Positions 28,705 to 38,475 are shown, numbered from the stretch's first letter. The stretch: 64,000 nt of DNA from Lentibacillus persicus (GCF_900112705.1 NZ_FOMR01000006.1:62001-126000); one strand, 5' to 3'. The notes: generated by a model from the sequence alone, not told the origin. Made by a program: numbers and translations.

Positions 28705-29725
28705 TCCGGAGCACCTCCACTTCAACGGAGGTTTCTTCCGTTATATAAGCTATGGCGCTGTCAATTTCAGCCTTTTCACCGTCTATTTGAACGAATAACG
28801 TGCCATAAGCGCCTTGCTGCATTTGTGTAATTTTCCCCTGTAAAATATTGATGTCAATGTCGAACAACTTGGCTACCTGGCTGATAAGCGCCTGATTAGC
28901 TGATTCACCAATAAAATGCAGCTTGACTATTTTACCACTGTCATATCGATTAACCAGCTCATCAACATCACCATGCTCTTCGCTCGTTCCCATTACCTGT
29001 TCAACGAATTTTTGGGTAACCTGTTGTTTCGGATGACGAAACACATTCAGTACATCGCCCTGTTCCACAATTTTTCCTTCCTCCATTACTGCAACCTGAT
29101 TACAAATTTTACGAATGACGTGCATTTCGTGGGTAATAAGGATAATTGTTAAGTCCAGCTTTGCATTAATGTCAACAAGCAGATCAAGGATGGAATTAGT
29201 CGTTTCAGGATCAAGCGCTGATGTTGCTTCATCACACAGCAGAACTTTTGGTCTGTTTGCAAGTGCTCGGGCGATACCAACCCGCTGTTTCTGACCGCCG
29301 CTTAACTGGGATGGGTAAGCATCTTCCCTTCCTGTCAATCCAACAAGATTGATCAGTTCCTGCACACGTTTGTCACGTTCCTGCTTTGCAACGCCCGATA
29401 TTTCCAAAGGAAAAGCAATGTTGTCTTTAACGGTCCGGGACCAAAGCAGGTTAAAATGCTGAAAAATCATGCCAATTTCCTGGCGTGTGAGGCGCAGCTG
29501 GTTTGAGTTTAATGCCGTAATATCCTGATTGTCGATAGTGACTTGTCCGGCGGATGGTTCTTCCAGTCTGTTCAAAAGTCTTACAAATGTGCTTTTGCCG
29601 GCCCCGCTGTAACCGATAACACCGAATATCTCACCTTCTTTAATATCAAGGGTTAAATCATCGACAGCCGTTATACGGTTGCTTGGTGTTGCGAACGTTT
29701 TTGTCAAACCCTTTATGGATATCAA
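28694..29725 (-). CDS. metN: Methionine ABC transporter ATP-binding protein MetN
   Basis: This 343-residue ATPase has Walker A GYSGAGKST (about 38-46), signature QLSGGQKQRVGIARAL (about 140) and Walker B VLLCDEATSALDPETT. The C-terminal NIL domain (about 265-343) binds methionine and causes trans-inhibition in characterised MetN proteins. The start codon is TTG (29725) behind AAGGAGGAT; no ATG fits. Expression is set by the upstream SAM riboswitch. Confidence 0.95.
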   Translation of the reverse strand: MISIKGLTKTFATPSNRITAVDDLTLDIKEGEIFGVIGYSGAGKSTFVRLLNRLEEPSAGQVTIDNQDITALNSNQLRLTRQEIGMIFQHFNLLWSRTVKDNIAFPLEISGVAKQERDKRVQELINLVGLTGREDAYPSQLSGGQKQRVGIARALANRPKVLLCDEATSALDPETTNSILDLLVDINAKLDLTIILITHEMHVIRKICNQVAVMEEGKIVEQGDVLNVFRHPKQQVTQKFVEQVMGTSEEHGDVDELVNRYDSGKIVKLHFIGESANQALISQVAKLFDIDINILQGKITQMQQGAYGTLFVQIDGEKAEIDSAIAYITEETSVEVEVLRNVE

Positions 29726-29835
29726 GATTATCCTCCTTCATTGATGTCTGATAGATATCGAAATAAGTACTTTATCGTATTGTTTCCCTCAACTGTTCTT
29801 ACTTGCATTTAACCTGAAAAAACAGAGCACCAAAA

Positions 29836-29871
29836 CTAAAAAACGTCTTCCTGTAAGAGAACAGAAAGACG
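29836..29871 (-). terminator. Riboswitch-controlled terminator before metN
   Basis: On the minus strand CGTCTTTCTGT and ACAGGAAGACG pair over 11 bp (one G-U) around a 6-nt loop, followed by TTTTTTAG. It lies between the SAM aptamer and metN and is the expression platform. Confidence 0.88.
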
Positions 29872-29894
29872 CATGCATATATCATCTTCACGTT

Positions 29895-30005
29895 CCCTTA
29901 TCTGCCAAAGCATTTGCTTTGCAGGAATTGGCACCTTTCAAATACGAATCATTTGAGGTTGCCGCGGTTTCATAAGGCCAGACCCTCCACCGCTCTGGAT
30001 AAGAG
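29895..30005 (-). ncRNA. SAM-I riboswitch (S-box) controlling metNIQ
   Basis: The minus-strand RNA shows the S-box blocks in order: CTCTTATCCAGAG (P1 5' side), GGTGGAGGGTCTGGCC, TATGAAACCGCGGCAACC, GGTGCCAATTCCTGC and GATAAGGG (P1 3' side). SAM binding should favour the downstream terminator and reduce methionine import. A promoter lies 30 nt upstream. Confidence 0.96.
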
Positions 30006-30038
30006 TTATTAATTTATTCGTTTTTAATCAATAAAAGA

Positions 30039-30067
30039 ATCTTAGCACGCTTTATTTTACATGTCAA
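30039..30067 (-). promoter_or_regulatory. Promoter of the metNIQ riboswitch transcript
   Basis: TTGACA (30062-30067), 17 nt and TAAGAT (30039-30044) on the minus strand. The start point falls just before the aptamer. Confidence 0.75.
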
Positions 30068-30069
30068 TA

Positions 30070-30384
30070 TTAACTCTTGGCAAAAAGCTCAGGCTTATAT
30101 TCCATTAGATAACTATATATATTGCCAATTGACCTAAATGCATATACCTTATCCTTAATTTCACCATTTTCTTTTATCAGCAGACAAGGGACACTTTCTA
30201 TCTTATAGTCCTGCATAAACGTCGGATTGATTGATGCATTCATTTCATAGAAAATATCCTGCTGATGAACGGATTCAATTTTATCGAGCATTGAACGGGC
30301 TAACGAACACGTACCACAGAATGGCGTATAGATATATAGTAAATAACGGTCCTTTTCATATATTTCATTTGATATTTCCTGCAA
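30070..30384 (-). CDS. yusE: Thioredoxin-like protein (YusE-like)
   Basis: This 104-residue thioredoxin-fold protein has the redox motif YTPFCGTCSLARSMLD (CGTC at about 23-26) and the cis-Pro element IESVPCLLIKENGEI (about 63). It has no signal peptide, so it acts in the cytoplasm; the partner is unknown. It follows yusF by 9 nt, as in B. subtilis yusE-yusF. Confidence 0.8.
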   Translation of the reverse strand: MQEISNEIYEKDRYLLYIYTPFCGTCSLARSMLDKIESVHQQDIFYEMNASINPTFMQDYKIESVPCLLIKENGEIKDKVYAFRSIGNIYSYLMEYKPELFAKS

Positions 30385-30393
30385 AGTATCACC

Positions 30394-30747
30394 CTAAATC
30401 AGAAAAATCGGATTAACCTCAATTCGACTTCCTGCAAGCTCAGCAGCAAGGATGTTCTCTGGTGTCGTCGCAACCTCACGATAATCGCTGCTCACAAAAA
30501 TATGCCTTGCATGCGGAAGTTCCCGCGAAAGCTGGTGGCGCAGTCTGATGCCGGGGCTGTCTTCATCCACCAAAATGTATACATCCCGATTATCTAAATC
30601 ATAATTGTAGAGCAGCTCATCAAATTTTTCGACACCAAGTGTACCATTTGTACAAATAATCTCTGCATTTTCAGCGATCACTTTTTTTATCTGCCTTTTA
30701 TCAGTTAATCCTTCAACAATGATAACTTTTTCATTGTACTCTGTCAT
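30394..30747 (-). CDS. yusF: TOPRIM-domain protein (YusF-like)
   Basis: The 117-residue protein is a lone TOPRIM domain of the RNase M5/YusF type: KVIIVEGLTDKRQIKKVI (residues 6-23) with the catalytic-type Glu, and VYILVDEDSPGIRLRHQL (about 60) with the acidic D-x-D. TOPRIM domains occur in nucleases and topoisomerases; the substrate is unknown. The ATG at 30747 follows AAGGAGTG and is preferred over the frame from 30786. Confidence 0.82.
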   Translation of the reverse strand: MTEYNEKVIIVEGLTDKRQIKKVIAENAEIICTNGTLGVEKFDELLYNYDLDNRDVYILVDEDSPGIRLRHQLSRELPHARHIFVSSDYREVATTPENILAAELAGSRIEVNPIFLI

Positions 30748-30824
30748 CCAAATTGCACTCCTTGGGGAAACAGTTATATTCAGCAATTAAAGCGAACGGT
30801 CCTTTAAGCTTAATAATCAGCTAC

Positions 30825-30863
30825 TAAAAAAGCTGACTTTACTCATTTGAGTGAGTCAGCTTT
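30825..30863 (-). terminator. Terminator of gcvH
   Basis: On the minus strand AAAGCTGACT and AGTCAGCTTT pair over 10 bp with inner CACTC/GAGT pairing, followed by TTTTAG. Confidence 0.85.
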
Positions 30864-30872
30864 CAAAGACGA

Positions 30873-31256
30873 TTAATCTTTCTTCACAGCTTCTTCATAC
30901 TGTTCGGCAGATAGTAATTGATCGACATCTGATGGATTGGTCGGTTCTACAACAACAAGCCATGCTTTTTCATAAGGTGATTCATTAACATATTCGGGGC
31001 TGTCCTCAAGTTCCTCATTAACCTCAACGACCGTTCCATTGATGGGTGCATACAGCTCGGAAACCGTCTTGACAGACTCAACACTGCCAAATGGTTCGTC
31101 AGCTTCAAGTTCGTCACCAACTTCAGGTAATTCGACAAACACAATATCCCCAAGTTCGTCCTGGGCAAAATCTGTAATCCCGATTCTTACTTTTCCATCT
31201 TCCTTTTTCACCCATTCGTGTTCTTCGGTATAATATAAATCTTTTGGTAAGCTCAT
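30873..31256 (-). CDS. gcvH: Glycine cleavage system H protein
   Basis: The 127-residue lipoyl protein carries aminomethyl groups in glycine cleavage and in Firmicutes also serves lipoate transfer. The lipoyl lysine is in [16 protein letters not shown] (about Lys 63). [32 protein letters not shown] is the N-terminal signature. The length is normal. It is monocistronic with its own terminator; other gcv genes are not in the window. Confidence 0.96.
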   Translation of the reverse strand: MSLPKDLYYTEEHEWVKKEDGKVRIGITDFAQDELGDIVFVELPEVGDELEADEPFGSVESVKTVSELYAPINGTVVEVNEELEDSPEYVNESPYEKAWLVVVEPTNPSDVDQLLSAEQYEEAVKKD

Positions 31257-31390
31257 CAGTATCCCTCCATAAATTCATTACACTTCTATAGGTTGTTCAA
31301 AAACTTCTACCACAACTATACTAGGCAGTTTATCAATTTTCTAGTATTTTATTCCGGGTTCTTTCAACAGGTGCATGTAACCAATGTGTT

Positions 31391-31753
31391 TTATTTATTA
31401 AGCCACGTTTCATTGAATGTTTCTTCTTTGAACCCTAATGTCACATCCTGGCCGTCAGTGACAATTGGCCGCTTAATCAGCATGCCATCTGAAGCCAGCC
31501 ATTCTGCCATTTCGTCAGTGCTTGCATCTTTAATTTTTTCTTTCATGTTTTGCTCGCGATACTTCTTTCCGCTTGTGTTGAAAAACTTTTTAGGCGGCAT
31601 ACCACTTTTCGAAATAAAATCGAGCAGCTGATGTTTTGTAGGAGGATTTTCCACTATATGTATGCTTTCATAATCAATATCATGAGCATCGAACCATTTT
31701 TTTGCTTTTTGACATGTGCCGCATTTCGGGTACCAGTAAAATGTTACAGCCAT
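31391..31753 (-). CDS. yusI: ArsC/Spx family protein (YusI-like)
   Basis: The 120-residue thioredoxin-fold protein has FYWYPKCGTCQKAKKWFDAHD with CxxC at about 11-14, and the ArsC/Spx block RPIVTDGQDVTLGF near residue 100. Unlike true arsenate reductases it lies by gcvH and fadE, where B. subtilis has yusI; the function is unknown. The ATG at 31753 is 8 nt after GGGAG; the ATG at 31759 is too close. Confidence 0.82.
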   Translation of the reverse strand: MAVTFYWYPKCGTCQKAKKWFDAHDIDYESIHIVENPPTKHQLLDFISKSGMPPKKFFNTSGKKYREQNMKEKIKDASTDEMAEWLASDGMLIKRPIVTDGQDVTLGFKEETFNETWLNK

Positions 31754-31827
31754 AGACATCGCTCCCAACTTTAATTGTTGGATTTATTATAGCAGAGATA
31801 GCGGTAATATGCGAGATGATGGGGTAT

Positions 31828-31856
31828 TAAAAAAGCTCCCCTTCATACAGGGAGCT
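31828..31856 (-). terminator. Terminator of the fadNAE operon
   Basis: On the minus strand AGCTCCC and GGGAGCT pair around an 9-nt loop and are followed by TTTTTTAA. Confidence 0.85.
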
Positions 31857-31873
31857 CCTTTGCTTCGGGTCAA

Positions 31874-33658
31874 TCAGACAACATATTTTTCTTCAGCAAT
31901 TATTTTTTCTGCAATTTCTCGTTTTTTGGTAATCACATTGACCGGTGTGTGGCGCGTCAGTTTACGCAGAGATGACAGCATCATGCGCAAATTATCCCCT
32001 TCTTCGACAGCGATAAGTGATTCTTTGGCATCGGCTTCCACCCGGTTAAATGCTTCCTGCACATACACTTGGGTATAGAGAAGCTTCTGCTCGTGTTTAT
32101 CCTCACCGTCTTTATTTATCGCTTTTTCGGTTCTTAAAATTGCCGCTTCCATGTTATAAACCTCATTGACCATATCAGCGAGATTAACAAGAATTTCCTG
32201 TTCGTTCTCAAGTTTCTGCTGATATTTCTGTGCAGCAAGACCGGCTCCAAGTAAAATCATTTTCTTAACATTTTTCAGTAAATATTTTTCCTGTTCTAAT
32301 GTGGCATCGCCAACTTCTTCCGGCATCATCATCATCAATTCTTCCTGCAAGGTTTGCGCTTGCTGCAGAAGCGGTAGTTCACCTTTCATCGCTTTTTTCA
32401 TCAGTGTTCCCGGCACAATCAGCCGATTAATTTCATTCGTGCCTTCGAAAATACGATTGATTCGTGAATCGCGATACATGCGTGCAACTTCATATTCTTC
32501 CATGAAGCCATAGCCGCCGTGCAGCTGCACCGCTTCGTCAATGACGTAATCCATGCACTCTGTAGCTGAGAATTTATTCAGCGAACACTCAATTTGATAC
32601 TCGGCAATAGCTTTAGCTACTTCCCTGCCATCTTCCAGCTGTTCATCAGTCAACGAACCCATTCGCTGCTCAAACAACCCAACCGTCCGGTAAACAGCAC
32701 TTTCGTTGGCGTAAGTGTCCGCAGCCATTGTAGCGAGTTTTTCTTTGGTGAGTGAAAAGCTGGAAATAGCTGTATTAAACTGTTTGCGCTCATTGACATA
32801 TTTTGTTGCAACTTCAAGAGCCCGTTTGGCCCCGCCGACACCGCCCATTGCAAGTTTATAGCGGCCTACATTCAAAATGTTAAAAGCAATCTTGTGCCCT
32901 TTTCCTTTTTCACCGAGCAAATTTTCGACCGGTACTTCAGCATCTTCCAAAATTAATGTACGGGTTGATGACGCTTTGATACCCATTTTATTTTCTTCAG
33001 GGCCTGTGGAAACACCAGGGAAATCACGTTCTACAATAAACGCAGTGAATTTGTCGCCATCAACCTGTGCATACACGATAAACACGTCAGCAAATGCCGA
33101 GTTCGTAATCCATTGTTTTTCCCCGTTTAAAATATAATGTGTCCCTGCATCATTCAATTTTGCATTTGTTTTTCCGCTCATAGCATCAGATCCGGCGCTG
33201 GGCTCGGTCAGTGCATATGCCGCAATTTTCTCACCCGTGGCCAGTTCCGGCAGATACTTCTGTTTTTGTTCTTCATTCCCGAAGAAAACAATAGGAAGTG
33301 TGCCGATACCGACATGCCCGCCGTGTGTAATTGAAAAACCTCCGCCCCGGGCAAACTTTTCCGTGATGATAGCCGAACTGATTTTATCCAAATCAACGCC
33401 GCCATACTCTTCCGGAATATCGGCCCCCAGCAAACCGAGTTCACCGGCCTTTTTCAATAGATTAACAGAATGTTCAAATTCATGGTTTTCCAAGTTGTCA
33501 ATTCTCGGTATAACTTCACCTTCAATAAAATCATCGGTTGTTTTGCCGATCATTTTATGTTCTTCAGTAAAATCTTCGGGCGTAATAATATCCTCTGCTT
33601 GCAAATCCTCGGTTAAAAAACTGCCGCCTTTAAATAACTTTTCTTTTGTTTCACTCAT
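31874..33658 (-). CDS. fadE: Acyl-CoA dehydrogenase FadE
   Basis: The 594-residue flavoenzyme does the first beta-oxidation step. The acyl-CoA dehydrogenase core spans about 35-420: YALTEPSAGSDAMSGKT (about 157), WITNSAFADVFIVYAQV and the QLHGGYGFMEEYEVARMYRDSRINRIFEGTNEI block (about 380-412), with a long helical C-terminal extension (about 430-594) as in the YusJ subgroup. The ATG at 33658 after AAAGGGACG is preferred over the frame from 33694. It is the third gene of fadN-fadA-fadE. Confidence 0.94.
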   Translation of the reverse strand: MSETKEKLFKGGSFLTEDLQAEDIITPEDFTEEHKMIGKTTDDFIEGEVIPRIDNLENHEFEHSVNLLKKAGELGLLGADIPEEYGGVDLDKISSAIITEKFARGGGFSITHGGHVGIGTLPIVFFGNEEQKQKYLPELATGEKIAAYALTEPSAGSDAMSGKTNAKLNDAGTHYILNGEKQWITNSAFADVFIVYAQVDGDKFTAFIVERDFPGVSTGPEENKMGIKASSTRTLILEDAEVPVENLLGEKGKGHKIAFNILNVGRYKLAMGGVGGAKRALEVATKYVNERKQFNTAISSFSLTKEKLATMAADTYANESAVYRTVGLFEQRMGSLTDEQLEDGREVAKAIAEYQIECSLNKFSATECMDYVIDEAVQLHGGYGFMEEYEVARMYRDSRINRIFEGTNEINRLIVPGTLMKKAMKGELPLLQQAQTLQEELMMMMPEEVGDATLEQEKYLLKNVKKMILLGAGLAAQKYQQKLENEQEILVNLADMVNEVYNMEAAILRTEKAINKDGEDKHEQKLLYTQVYVQEAFNRVEADAKESLIAVEEGDNLRMMLSSLRKLTRHTPVNVITKKREIAEKIIAEEKYVV

Positions 33659-33730
33659 ACCAATCGTCCCTTTCCATTTTGGAATGATTAACAAATGACT
33701 TTCCTGATGTCCACCAATGCGGAATGCCTG

Positions 33731-34906
33731 TTACAATAGTTCAAACACACCGGCTGCTCCCATACCGCCACCTATACACATGGTGACGACGCCATATTGT
33801 ACGTTGCGGCGTTTCATTTCATGAATCAAACTTAAGGTCAGCTTCGTTCCTGTCATGCCCAGTGGGTGACCAAGCGCGATAGCCCCGCCGTTTACATTGA
33901 CGATATCCGGATCCAGACCGAGCGCCTGAATCACACGAACGGATTGCGATGCGAACGCTTCGTTCAATTCGAACAGACCAACGTCTTCCAGATCCAGACC
34001 CGAAATTTTCAATGCTTTGGGTACAGCTTCAACAGGACCGACACCCATAATCTCCGGTTCAACACCTGCTACAGCAAATGAACGGAATTTGGCCAGCGGC
34101 TTTAAACCTTCTGAATCTGCTTTTTCACGATCCATGACCAAGACGGAACCAGCACCATCACTCATTTGTGAAGCGTTACCAGCTGTTACAGATCCGGTGG
34201 CGGAAAATGCAGGCTTCAAATTACCGAGAATTTCTTTCGTTGTCCCCGCACGGACCCCTTCGTCCATCTCGAACATGAATGTTTTTTCTTCAACTTTATT
34301 CTTTTCACCAATGACGCGTTCCGTCACTTCTACAGGGACAATTTCATCCTTGAACTTGCCTTCTTCAAGCGCTTTTGCAGCACGCTGATGGCTTTGGACT
34401 GCAAATTCATCCTGGTCATCCCGTGAGATGCCGAATCGATTCGCAACTTCTTCAGCTGTATGCCCCATTTGCATATAATACCCCGGTGCATCCTGTACAA
34501 GTTTTGTATTTGGCTTGATCACGTGACCGCCCATTGGAATCAAACTCATTGACTCCGCTCCACCGGCGATGATCGTGTCACTCGCTCCGACCATAATGCG
34601 TTCAGCCGCAAAAGCGATACTTTGCAGGCCTGAAGAACAATAACGATTTATTGTTATACCGGGAACATCATTCCTCAGCCCGGCAAGCCCCGCGATGTTA
34701 CGCGCCATATTCATACCCTGTTCCGCTTCCGGCATCGCACATCCAATAATGACATCGTCTATATTGCCATCATAATTCTCTGCACGTTTCAAGGTTTCTT
34801 TAATGGTTAATGCTGCCAGGTCATCCGGTCTCGTGTTCGCCAGTGACCCTTTATTGGCTTTCCCCACAGGGGTCCTTGCACCTGCAACAATGACTGCTTC
34901 CTTCAC
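33731..34906 (-). CDS. fadA: Acetyl-CoA acyltransferase (3-ketoacyl-CoA thiolase) FadA
   Basis: The 391-residue thiolase cleaves 3-ketoacyl-CoA. The nucleophilic Cys is in INRYCSSGLQSIAFAAERI (about 92), the His block is GGAIALGHPLGMTG (about 345-358) and the second Cys is in VTMCIGGGMGAAGVFE (about 378). The start codon is GTG (34906) behind GGGGGAG. It lies 20 nt after fadN. Confidence 0.95.
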   Translation of the reverse strand: MKEAVIVAGARTPVGKANKGSLANTRPDDLAALTIKETLKRAENYDGNIDDVIIGCAMPEAEQGMNMARNIAGLAGLRNDVPGITINRYCSSGLQSIAFAAERIMVGASDTIIAGGAESMSLIPMGGHVIKPNTKLVQDAPGYYMQMGHTAEEVANRFGISRDDQDEFAVQSHQRAAKALEEGKFKDEIVPVEVTERVIGEKNKVEEKTFMFEMDEGVRAGTTKEILGNLKPAFSATGSVTAGNASQMSDGAGSVLVMDREKADSEGLKPLAKFRSFAVAGVEPEIMGVGPVEAVPKALKISGLDLEDVGLFELNEAFASQSVRVIQALGLDPDIVNVNGGAIALGHPLGMTGTKLTLSLIHEMKRRNVQYGVVTMCIGGGMGAAGVFELL

Positions 34907-34926
34907 ATTTTCTCCCCCTCTTTTGA

Positions 34927-37326
34927 TTAATTACGCAGTGGTTTGCCTTTCATAAGCATATGCTGCATACGCTGCTGTGTAAGTGGTTCGCTGATCAGGC
35001 TTAAAAATGCTTCGCGCTCCAAATCAAGCATTACCTGTTCATCGATAAGCGTTCCTTCTTTGATTCGTCCGCCTGATAGAACATATGCCAATTTTTCTGC
35101 GATTTTTATATCATGGTCTGAAGCATAACCGCTGAATTGCAGTGATTTAGCTCCAAGCAGCATCGCGGCATATCCCGGATCTCCCACAACAGGGATTTTT
35201 TCGTGTTTTGGCGGCTTATATCCCGTTTTAACAAGCGCCAGAACTTTTTCTTTTGCATCGTATAACAGATGATCCGGATTGACACTGATGGCGTCCCCGC
35301 TGTTCAAAAAGCCATTTTCACGTGCTTCTTCTGCAGAGGTCGATACTTTAGCCATAGCTATCTTTTCAAATACATCATTGGCAACTTTGGTCAAATCAAA
35401 GTCGACACCTTTAGGTAAATGGCGGAGTTCTTTTAAATAAAGTTCTTTTGTACCTCCACCACCCGGTATCAAGCCGACACCGAATTCAACGAGGCCCATA
35501 TACGTTTCAGCGGATGCCTGAATTGCCGAAGCAGGCAAGGAAAGCTCCGCGCCGCCGCCTACCGTCATATTAAACGGTGCAGCCACTATCGGTTTTTCCG
35601 AGTACTTAATATTCATTGCGGTTTTCTGGAACTGACGGACAACCATATCCAGTTCAAAGAAATCATCGTCCTGTGCTGCCATCAGCATCATGCCCAGATG
35701 AGCCCCAACACTGAAATTTTTGCCCTGATTGCCAATAACCAGTCCTTCGTAATTTTTGTTCACTTCATCAATCGCGTCATTAATCATTTTAATTATGTCA
35801 AGTCCGATGGCGTTTCCCTGCGAATGGAACTCAAGCGCGGCAACGCCATCGCCAAGGTCGATTAAGCTCGCACCGGCATTCGTTTTAATGACACCTTTTT
35901 CTTCTTTTAATCGTGAAAGGCTGATTTCTTTTGGGTTAAAATGCTGTTGTTTATATTCGCCGTTATGATAGTAGTAATCATTACCGTTTTCTTTCTGATA
36001 GAACGATTCTTTACCGGATTCCAGCATGCTCAGTATCCAATTAGGAACGTTTAGACCTTCTTTTTGCATCCGTTCGACTGAATCACGAAGGCCAATGGCA
36101 TCCCACGTTTCAAATGGTCCGATCTCCCAGCCGAAGCCCCACTTCATCGCTTGGTCAATGGAAACGACATCGTCTGCAATTTCACCAGCCAGTTCTGCGG
36201 AATAAACGAGCACCGGCCTTAAAACCGACCATACGAAATCACCCGCTTTATCACCTTCAGCGTTTACAAGCGCTTTCAAATTACGCCGGGAATCTTTTTC
36301 TTGTTTTGCAGCTTCCGTTGCATTTGTTTTTAATTTTTTACGATCTTCGTACTCAAGTGTTTCCGGGTTCAATTCATAAATTGTACTGCCGTCTTTTCCT
36401 TTTTGCTTTAAGAAAAAGCCTTGCCCGCTTTTTTGACCTATCCAGCCTTTTTCCTGCATCTTTTGCATGAAACCAGGCACTTTGAATACTTTCTTTTCAT
36501 CACCTTCAACCTGATCATGCACATTATTGGCAACATGGATAAACGTGTCGAGTCCTACCACATCCAACGTGCGGAATGTAGCACTTTTAGGCCGCCCAAT
36601 CATAGGACCTGTAACCGAGTCTACTTCACCGATACTGTAACCGCCTTTCAGCATTTCCTGCACGGTCACAAGCAACCCGTAAGTTCCAATTCGATTAGCA
36701 ATGAAATTAGGCGTGTCTTTTGCCTCAACGACACCTTTGCCAAGTACATCTTCTCCAAATGTTTTCATAAATTCGAGAACTTCCGGATCAGTAGCTTTTG
36801 TCGGGATCACTTCAAGCAATTTTAAATAGCGCGGCGGGTTAAAAAAGTGTGTCCCGAGAAAATGCTTTTGAAAATCTTCAGAACGCCCGTCAGCCATGGA
36901 TTCAACCGATATCCCTGATGTGTTCGAGCTGACAATAGAGCCTTCTTTTCGGTATTTATCAACGCTTGCAAAAACTTTCTGCTTAACTTCCAAATTTTCA
37001 ACGACTACTTCGATAATCCAATCAACATCCGCTAATTTTGCAATATCATCTTCCATATTGCCGGCTTCAATCAACTCAAGACTTTTCTTAGACGTAATCG
37101 GCGATGGTTTTTGTTTTAATAAAGCTTTTTTACTGTCAGCAGCCATACGGTTTCGAACAGCGCGGTCTTCCAATGTTAAACCCTTTTTTTCTTCGTTTTT
37201 AGTCAGTTCACGCGGTACAATATCGAGCATAATTGTCGGAATACCCACATTCGCCAAGTGTGCAGCAATGCCGGATCCCATGACCCCCGAACCAAGTACT
37301 GCGGCACGCTTGATTGTTCGCTTCAT
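34927..37326 (-). CDS. fadN: 3-hydroxyacyl-CoA dehydrogenase/enoyl-CoA hydratase FadN
   Basis: This 799-residue bifunctional enzyme performs beta-oxidation steps two and three. The N-terminal NAD-binding 3-hydroxyacyl-CoA dehydrogenase domain starts AAVLGSGVMGSGIAAHLANVG (about 7-27). The crotonase domain is near 480-680 (VIGNQGKNFSVGAHLGMML, GGGAELSLPASAIQ, GLIPGGGGTKE). The ATG at 37326 follows AGAAGGGGGAT. It is the first gene of the operon, with a perfect FadR box 20 nt upstream. Confidence 0.95.
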   Translation of the reverse strand: MKRTIKRAAVLGSGVMGSGIAAHLANVGIPTIMLDIVPRELTKNEEKKGLTLEDRAVRNRMAADSKKALLKQKPSPITSKKSLELIEAGNMEDDIAKLADVDWIIEVVVENLEVKQKVFASVDKYRKEGSIVSSNTSGISVESMADGRSEDFQKHFLGTHFFNPPRYLKLLEVIPTKATDPEVLEFMKTFGEDVLGKGVVEAKDTPNFIANRIGTYGLLVTVQEMLKGGYSIGEVDSVTGPMIGRPKSATFRTLDVVGLDTFIHVANNVHDQVEGDEKKVFKVPGFMQKMQEKGWIGQKSGQGFFLKQKGKDGSTIYELNPETLEYEDRKKLKTNATEAAKQEKDSRRNLKALVNAEGDKAGDFVWSVLRPVLVYSAELAGEIADDVVSIDQAMKWGFGWEIGPFETWDAIGLRDSVERMQKEGLNVPNWILSMLESGKESFYQKENGNDYYYHNGEYKQQHFNPKEISLSRLKEEKGVIKTNAGASLIDLGDGVAALEFHSQGNAIGLDIIKMINDAIDEVNKNYEGLVIGNQGKNFSVGAHLGMMLMAAQDDDFFELDMVVRQFQKTAMNIKYSEKPIVAAPFNMTVGGGAELSLPASAIQASAETYMGLVEFGVGLIPGGGGTKELYLKELRHLPKGVDFDLTKVANDVFEKIAMAKVSTSAEEARENGFLNSGDAISVNPDHLLYDAKEKVLALVKTGYKPPKHEKIPVVGDPGYAAMLLGAKSLQFSGYASDHDIKIAEKLAYVLSGGRIKEGTLIDEQVMLDLEREAFLSLISEPLTQQRMQHMLMKGKPLRN

Positions 37327-37346
37327 GTTATATCCCCCTTCTAATT

Positions 37347-37364
37347 TGAATGAATACTCATTCA
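37347..37364 (-). promoter_or_regulatory. FadR operator of fadNAE
   Basis: TGAATGAATACTCATTCA matches the Bacillus FadR consensus TGAATGANTANTCATTCA at every fixed position. It sits between the fadN ribosome site and the promoter region. Long-chain acyl-CoA should relieve repression. Confidence 0.93.
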
Positions 37365-37480
37365 TTTTAAGCAGAAAATAAAAGATAGTCGGCTATCTAT
37401 CTATTAAATAGTATAAATTATATTCTGACTGTTAGCAATAAAAACAAGGAATGTTTTTTCAATAATTACCTGAACGACCT

Positions 37481-37508
37481 TTTACGACTGTCCAAACTGC
37501 GTTAGAAT
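37481..37508 (+). promoter_or_regulatory. Candidate promoter of the YitT-family gene
   Basis: TTTACG (37481-37486), 16 nt and TAGAAT (37503-37508), about 65 nt before the start codon. Confidence 0.45.
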
Positions 37509-37575
37509 ATAACAGTTGAATGGAAGTATTCCAACAGCGTTAACATGTCTTCTTCTATAGAAAGGACTTACTTTT

Positions 37576-38430
37576 ATGAAAAAACAAGTCATGACAGAAT
37601 ATGCACAAATTATTGTCGGTGCTACAATCGTCGCCTTATCCTACAACTTGTTTCTTTTGCCATCAAGATTGGCAGCCGGAGGTATGTCAGGCGTCAGCAC
37701 AATTATTTTTGAACTATATGCAATAAGCCCTGCCCTCACACAGTTTTTAATCAATCTGCCAATTTTTATCATCGGCTGGATTGCACTCGGAAAAGATTTC
37801 AGCTGGAAAACATTGCTAGGGACGTTTTGGGTTCCTTTCATGATCTACCTTACCGCTGATTTTCCGTACACTGTCTCCGATCCTGTATTGGGAGCAATTT
37901 ATGGCGGTGTCATACTTGGTGCCGGACTCGGGACCGTTTACAAAGGCAAAGGTTCGACCGGCGGGACAGCTGCTATCGCGCAAGTTGTAAAGAAATTCAC
38001 AGGGCTTTCAAGCGGGTACTCACAGCTGATTGTTGACGGGTTTGTGGTCGTTTCGTCATTAATCGTTTTTAACTTGGAACTGACTTTATTCGCACTCATG
38101 TGTATTTATATTACTAGTAAAACAATTGATGTCGTCCAGCTTCGTACTGCTTCATCAAAATTAATGCTGATTATTACTGAAAACGAAACTCAAATTCATG
38201 ATATGATCAGTCACCAGATTGACCGCGGTTTGACCAAAGTCCGGACTGTCGGCGGGTATTCAAACCAGGATAAAACGATGATACTGTGTGTGGCGGACCA
38301 GCAGGAAGCGGTGAAACTAAAAAACATGCTAGCTGAAGAAGATCCGACAGCATTTGTCGTATTTATTAACGCTTCAGAAGTTCTCGGCCGCGGTTTTACC
38401 CTCGACAAATATTACGGACAAAAATTTTAA
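37576..38430 (+). CDS. YitT family membrane protein (DUF161 + DUF2179)
   Basis: The 284-residue protein has five to six N-terminal membrane segments (about 8-195) with the YitT features LPSRLAAGGMSGVSTI (about 28) and GKGSTGGTAAIAQVVKK (about 133). A cytoplasmic DUF2179 domain follows (about 205-280: KLMLIITENETQI, TKVRTVGGYS, KTMILCVADQQEAVKLKNML). Function of the family is not established; transport is suspected. It is divergent from fadN, has an AAAGGAC ribosome site and its own terminator. Confidence 0.85.
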   Translation: MKKQVMTEYAQIIVGATIVALSYNLFLLPSRLAAGGMSGVSTIIFELYAISPALTQFLINLPIFIIGWIALGKDFSWKTLLGTFWVPFMIYLTADFPYTVSDPVLGAIYGGVILGAGLGTVYKGKGSTGGTAAIAQVVKKFTGLSSGYSQLIVDGFVVVSSLIVFNLELTLFALMCIYITSKTIDVVQLRTASSKLMLIITENETQIHDMISHQIDRGLTKVRTVGGYSNQDKTMILCVADQQEAVKLKNMLAEEDPTAFVVFINASEVLGRGFTLDKYYGQKF

Positions 38431-38445
38431 TCTTAAAAGGCCTAG

Positions 38446-38475
38446 GAAATCGGCAAACCACCGATTTCTTTTTTT
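38446..38475 (+). terminator. Terminator of the YitT-family gene
   Basis: GAAATCGG (38446-38453) and CCGATTTC (38461-38468) pair perfectly around a 7-nt loop, followed by TTTTTTT. Confidence 0.9.
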